This document shows positions 50,060-52,801 of a stretch of DNA of 52,801 nt, one piece after another. The first letter of the stretch is position 1, and each line of letters begins with the position of its first letter. Both the position numbers and the translations under genes were made by a program. The notes beneath the pieces were generated by a model. The model did no database searches. It worked only from the letters and a program-made list of their open reading frames with translations, and was not told the DNA's origin. This DNA is from Acetivibrio sp964466645 (GTDB taxonomy: Bacteria; Bacillota; Clostridia; Acetivibrionales; Acetivibrionaceae): the NCBI GenBank assembly GCA_964466645.1, contig CAYXPB010000003.1, forward strand, positions 1 to 52,801, given 5' to 3'.

Positions 50060-50771
50060 TTTTGTCAACCTCACTAATAAAGTAGTTTTCAAGTGTAGCG
50101 TAATTAGTTAAAATATTTTGCATATAGTCTACACTTAGAAGTTTTCCTTCGTATATTATTCCTATTCTCGTACAGGTAAGCTCAACATCATGAATAAGGT
50201 GACTTGATATAAAGAAAGTAGTCTGTTCCCTTTCTGCTAGTTCTTTAACAAGTTTTCTTATTTCAATCATACCTTCTACGTCAAGCCCGTTTAGTGGTTC
50301 ATCTAGAATAACCAACTCAGGCTTTGAGAGGATGGCAGCAGATAGCCCAAGGCGTTGTTTCATACCTAAGGAGAAGTTCCTAGCCTTTTCATTTCGAAAT
50401 TTTAGTATTCCTGTAAGAGACAAAACTTCATCTATTCTGTTATCATCAATATTTTTGTAATACCTAGAGAAAAGTTTGAGATTTTCATATGCGGTCAGAT
50501 AGGGGTAAGATTCTGCTGTCTCAATAATGCAGCCTACACGTTGCATAGCCTTTTCATATTCATCAACAACGTTGTGACCAAAGAAGTTGACTTCTCCGCT
50601 ATCAGCTTTCATAAGACCGGTCATAATTTTCATTGCAGTTGTCTTGCCCGAACCGTTCGGACCTAAAAATCCAAAAACATCTCCTTTATATATGTCAAGG
50701 TTGAGATTGTTGATTCCTCGGCCATTTTTATACATTTTGGTAAGTTCTTTAATTTCAATAACCTTTTCCAT
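50046..50771 (-). CDS. ABC transporter ATPase (BcrA-like)
   Basis: A 241-residue ATPase with Walker A GPNGSGKTT, signature FSLGMKQRLGLSAAI, Walker B LVILDEPLNGLD and switch His in SSHLIHDVE. It is the partner of the downstream overlapping permease. It is the first gene of the operon ATPase-permease-kinase-regulator. A GGGGG site lies 7 nt before the ATG. The upstream 50772-50994 holds no gene; it contains a long inverted repeat (50895-50965). Confidence 0.92.
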   Translation of the reverse strand: MEKVIEIKELTKMYKNGRGINNLNLDIYKGDVFGFLGPNGSGKTTAMKIMTGLMKADSGEVNFFGHNVVDEYEKAMQRVGCIIETAESYPYLTAYENLKLFSRYYKNIDDNRIDEVLSLTGILKFRNEKARNFSLGMKQRLGLSAAILSKPELVILDEPLNGLDVEGMIEIRKLVKELAEREQTTFFISSHLIHDVELTCTRIGIIYEGKLLSVDYMQNILTNYATLENYFISEVDKNGRI

Positions 50772-50894
50772 TTATATACCCCCGTATACAATAAGCACCG
50801 GAGCGATTAGCACAATATTTGTTGCATCTTATTCTAAAAGGCAAAACTAATTGGTCTAATACCCCGGGCTTTTAACAGTAGATTACAATACTTA

Positions 50895-50965
50895 GGGATA
50901 ACGAAAAAACAACTTCCTATTCTCCTATTTTGAAAATACTATCAAATCAAGTTTTTTGTTATCCC
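50895..50965. repeat. Long-range inverted repeat before the ABC operon
   Basis: GGGATAAC (50895-50902) pairs with GTTATCCC (50958-50965), and AAAAAAC with GTTTTTT just inside, around a loop of about 35 nt. It follows the stop of the secreted-protein gene by 30 bp on the minus strand. It may end that transcript or control read-through into the ABC operon. Confidence 0.5.
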
Positions 50966-50994
50966 AGAGTAGGAACTTATATTTTTATCGTTCC

Positions 50995-52248
50995 TTAGTC
51001 CTCAAACACTCTTATAAAAGTATGGTCTATATATCTTGGACCTAAATCATTCTTTAATAGATAATCAATGTAAAAATAAATTTTTCCTGTATTTTCGTCA
51101 AAATTGATATTTACAGTTCCTATATCTTTTTGGTCATTTGTTAATTCAAATAGAGCAGTATCATAGCCTTCTATTTCGGCATTAAAATCAAATCCCAGTT
51201 TGTCTTTAGAATAGTCTACATATTCTGCCTTGTAAGTCTCAAAGTATTTACCTGAAAGATATTTGTCATCAATGCTTTCTATCACTACAATTCTTTCACC
51301 TATTTTTGAGAAAGAGTTATTTTCATCAATGACTATATCTTGTTTGTATTTACCGATGTATTTTTGTTGTGTACTTATATTTAATGAATTGTTTTCATAC
51401 ATTGTTTCTATTTTTTTATCTAAAAGATCAGGTTTGGTAACGATGGTTGAATTTATGTCATAAATTCTTACTAAAACTTCAAGAGTAAGTTCATGAGCTG
51501 TGCCATCCTCACATTTTCCAGATATAACTCCTGTACCGTAAATTCTTTCAAGTATACCATCCTCATTTATTGTAGCTTTTCCGCTAACTGTTTTTATAAA
51601 AACATCATTTTGAATTTTTGGAAAAACGTCATCTGTTTCTATACCTACGTCAGGGATGGCACGTTTGATTGCGAAGGATGATATTGCATTTACCAAAGCA
51701 GGAATTTGAGCATTATCAAGGGAACCTGAGAATTCTTTGCTACCATCGGAATTTTCTTCAACAAGTACATAATCTTTAAGATTACCCACACCGGCATCAA
51801 TGATTTTTTCTATGTCTTTTATTTCGTCTTCTTCAAAAATATCATTTTGAGTGCTTTCTGTGTCTTGTGCGTATTCATAAATTTGATAAGTATCATTCCA
51901 AGCATTGTACCATATGTTGCATTTTTTGTCACGATATGACTCGGATTTGTTTGGTTCACCATTATAATATTCGTCTATAGATTTATTCTGTGAAGAACCG
52001 GAGGTGTTATCTATTTTACTAGTTTGAGTAGAACTGTAAAAAACTTTTTCGTTGTCTTTTATTGTGACAGAAAATTGAGCAGTAAAACTATCAAGGTTTT
52101 TAGCACATGATTTTGACGTGTGCTTTATTGCTTGTTTTAGGTGTTCATACCCTGATGTGGACATTATGTCCGCAAAGGCAGTTGACACAAGTAATGTCGT
52201 TCCTAATGTAAAGCTTAAAGCCATCATTAGCTTTTTGTTTTTTATCAT
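50995..52248 (-). CDS. Secreted protein of unknown function
   Basis: A 417-residue exported protein. The signal peptide is MIKNKKLMMALSFTLGTTLL..STAFA with likely cleavage after about residue 26; there is no lipobox Cys. The mature part is acidic, rich in Asp/Glu/Ser/Thr and mostly beta; two Cys occur early (KSCAKN, DKKCNIW). No domain is recognised. The ATG at 52248 has GGAGAG 7 nt upstream; a frame open to 52290 adds 14 residues without a site. It lies 220 bp before the ABC / two-component operon on the same strand, so it may be functionally tied to it (inference). Confidence 0.7.
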   Translation of the reverse strand: MIKNKKLMMALSFTLGTTLLVSTAFADIMSTSGYEHLKQAIKHTSKSCAKNLDSFTAQFSVTIKDNEKVFYSSTQTSKIDNTSGSSQNKSIDEYYNGEPNKSESYRDKKCNIWYNAWNDTYQIYEYAQDTESTQNDIFEEDEIKDIEKIIDAGVGNLKDYVLVEENSDGSKEFSGSLDNAQIPALVNAISSFAIKRAIPDVGIETDDVFPKIQNDVFIKTVSGKATINEDGILERIYGTGVISGKCEDGTAHELTLEVLVRIYDINSTIVTKPDLLDKKIETMYENNSLNISTQQKYIGKYKQDIVIDENNSFSKIGERIVVIESIDDKYLSGKYFETYKAEYVDYSKDKLGFDFNAEIEGYDTALFELTNDQKDIGTVNINFDENTGKIYFYIDYLLKNDLGPRYIDHTFIRVFED

Positions 52249-52735
52249 AATATATCTCTCCTGTAAATAAATTTTAGGAAGTACTTCCATAGTATAATTC
52301 TAAAATATATATATTGAATCCATCTAAAGTATCTCTAAACAAATTATAAACATTTATTGCATAAAAATAAAGTAAACTAAAGAGAAATAGCATTGTATTT
52401 CTATAATATATACTGAAAATATATCAATAGTTCAGTTTTTTATTTAGCTTCTATATAAAGAATACTTTGTTTAGTTTAAAGCCATTAAGTTTTTTACATT
52501 AACAATACTGCGACAACACTGCGGATTTTAAATTATAATGTAGAATAATTACACATTATGAAGTATTGACGGAATAAATTGATTTATCGTTTGAATTTGG
52601 GTGTGCAATGAGTTGAATGAAAGTGAAATAGGTGATATATTGTTAAAGCTGTCACCGACGCCGACTACAAAAAACACTTAAAAGTAAGACGCAAAGCTAG
52701 TCGGAAGTTAATACGAAAAAAGATTTAAAAAAGTG

Positions 52736-52764
52736 TTGACAAAAAAGAAGTGACATGTTAACAT
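52736..52764 (+). promoter_or_regulatory. Strong sigma-A promoter, probably of an rRNA operon
   Basis: TTGACA (52736-52741), a 17-bp spacer and TAACAT (52759-52764), preceded by an A-rich stretch like an UP element. The transcribed leader contains hairpin CTCGC (52769-52773) / GCGAG (52783-52787) and ends in CATGGACTTTG, resembling the conserved leader seen upstream of clostridial 16S rRNA. No CDS start follows within the window. The rRNA itself would lie beyond the edge. The region 52291-52735 has no gene. Confidence 0.6.
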
Positions 52765-52801
52765 AAAACTCGCGCTGATGAAGCGAGTACCATGGACTTT
52801 G

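Overview
The window is AT-rich, with strong AGGAGG-type ribosome binding sites and several TTG/GTG starts. It fits a cellulosome-forming, anaerobic clostridium (Acetivibrio / Hungateiclostridium / Ruminiclostridium type). The evidence is a surface protein that joins a cohesin to three SLH repeats (OlpA-like), two secreted dockerin proteins, a second very large SLH protein, a Spo0E-like regulator, and an adjacent malate dehydrogenase / malic enzyme pair, an arrangement I recall from Clostridium thermocellum. A run of 10 N at 17803-17812 marks a scaffold gap. The organism assignment is inference.

Layout. 0.2-4 kb: cohesin-SLH anchor, an ECF sigma / membrane anti-sigma pair and a Spo0E-like gene, separated by clear terminators. 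4.4-9.2 kb: one 1603-residue fusion of a DEDDh-type exonuclease, a RecQ helicase and a UvrD-like helicase. 9.3-10.9 kb: an orphan PAS histidine kinase. 11.1-23.4 kb: a giant SLH-anchored surface protein cut by the assembly gap. 23.5-28 kb: a zinc-ribbon/TPR membrane protein, a U32-like protein and a GreA-C-like protein. 28-31.5 kb: serA; a manganese-type (yybP-ykoY) riboswitch leading, through a MITE-like repeat, to a lone P-type ATPase nucleotide-binding domain; and a hemolysin III. 31.6-35.2 kb: a membrane MutS-like ATPase and a dockerin-tagged solute-binding protein. 35.3-40.6 kb: topB and a dockerin protein with two SGNH/CE12-like esterase domains. 40.8-43 kb: malic enzyme and mdh (malate shunt). 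43.5-47.1 kb: pilT, a YaiI/YqxD protein and an ABC exporter. 47.1-52.3 kb: a two-component system with an ABC transporter and a secreted protein. The right edge (52736 onward) looks like a strong stable-RNA promoter and leader, probably of an rRNA operon starting just outside the window.

How the parts fit. The cohesin-SLH protein could hold dockerin proteins on the cell surface. The two dockerin proteins here are a probable pectin acetylesterase and, unusually, a family-1 type substrate-binding protein. The mdh/malic enzyme operon would turn oxaloacetate into pyruvate with transfer of reducing equivalents. Dispersed palindromic repeats occur at 26.1, 29.9 and 44.7 kb, and a separate three-stem element lies at 37.8 kb; these account for much of the non-coding DNA. 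The points most worth following up are the Mn-riboswitch/orphan N-domain locus, the dockerin-binding-protein fusion, the exonuclease-RecQ-UvrD fusion and the MITE family.
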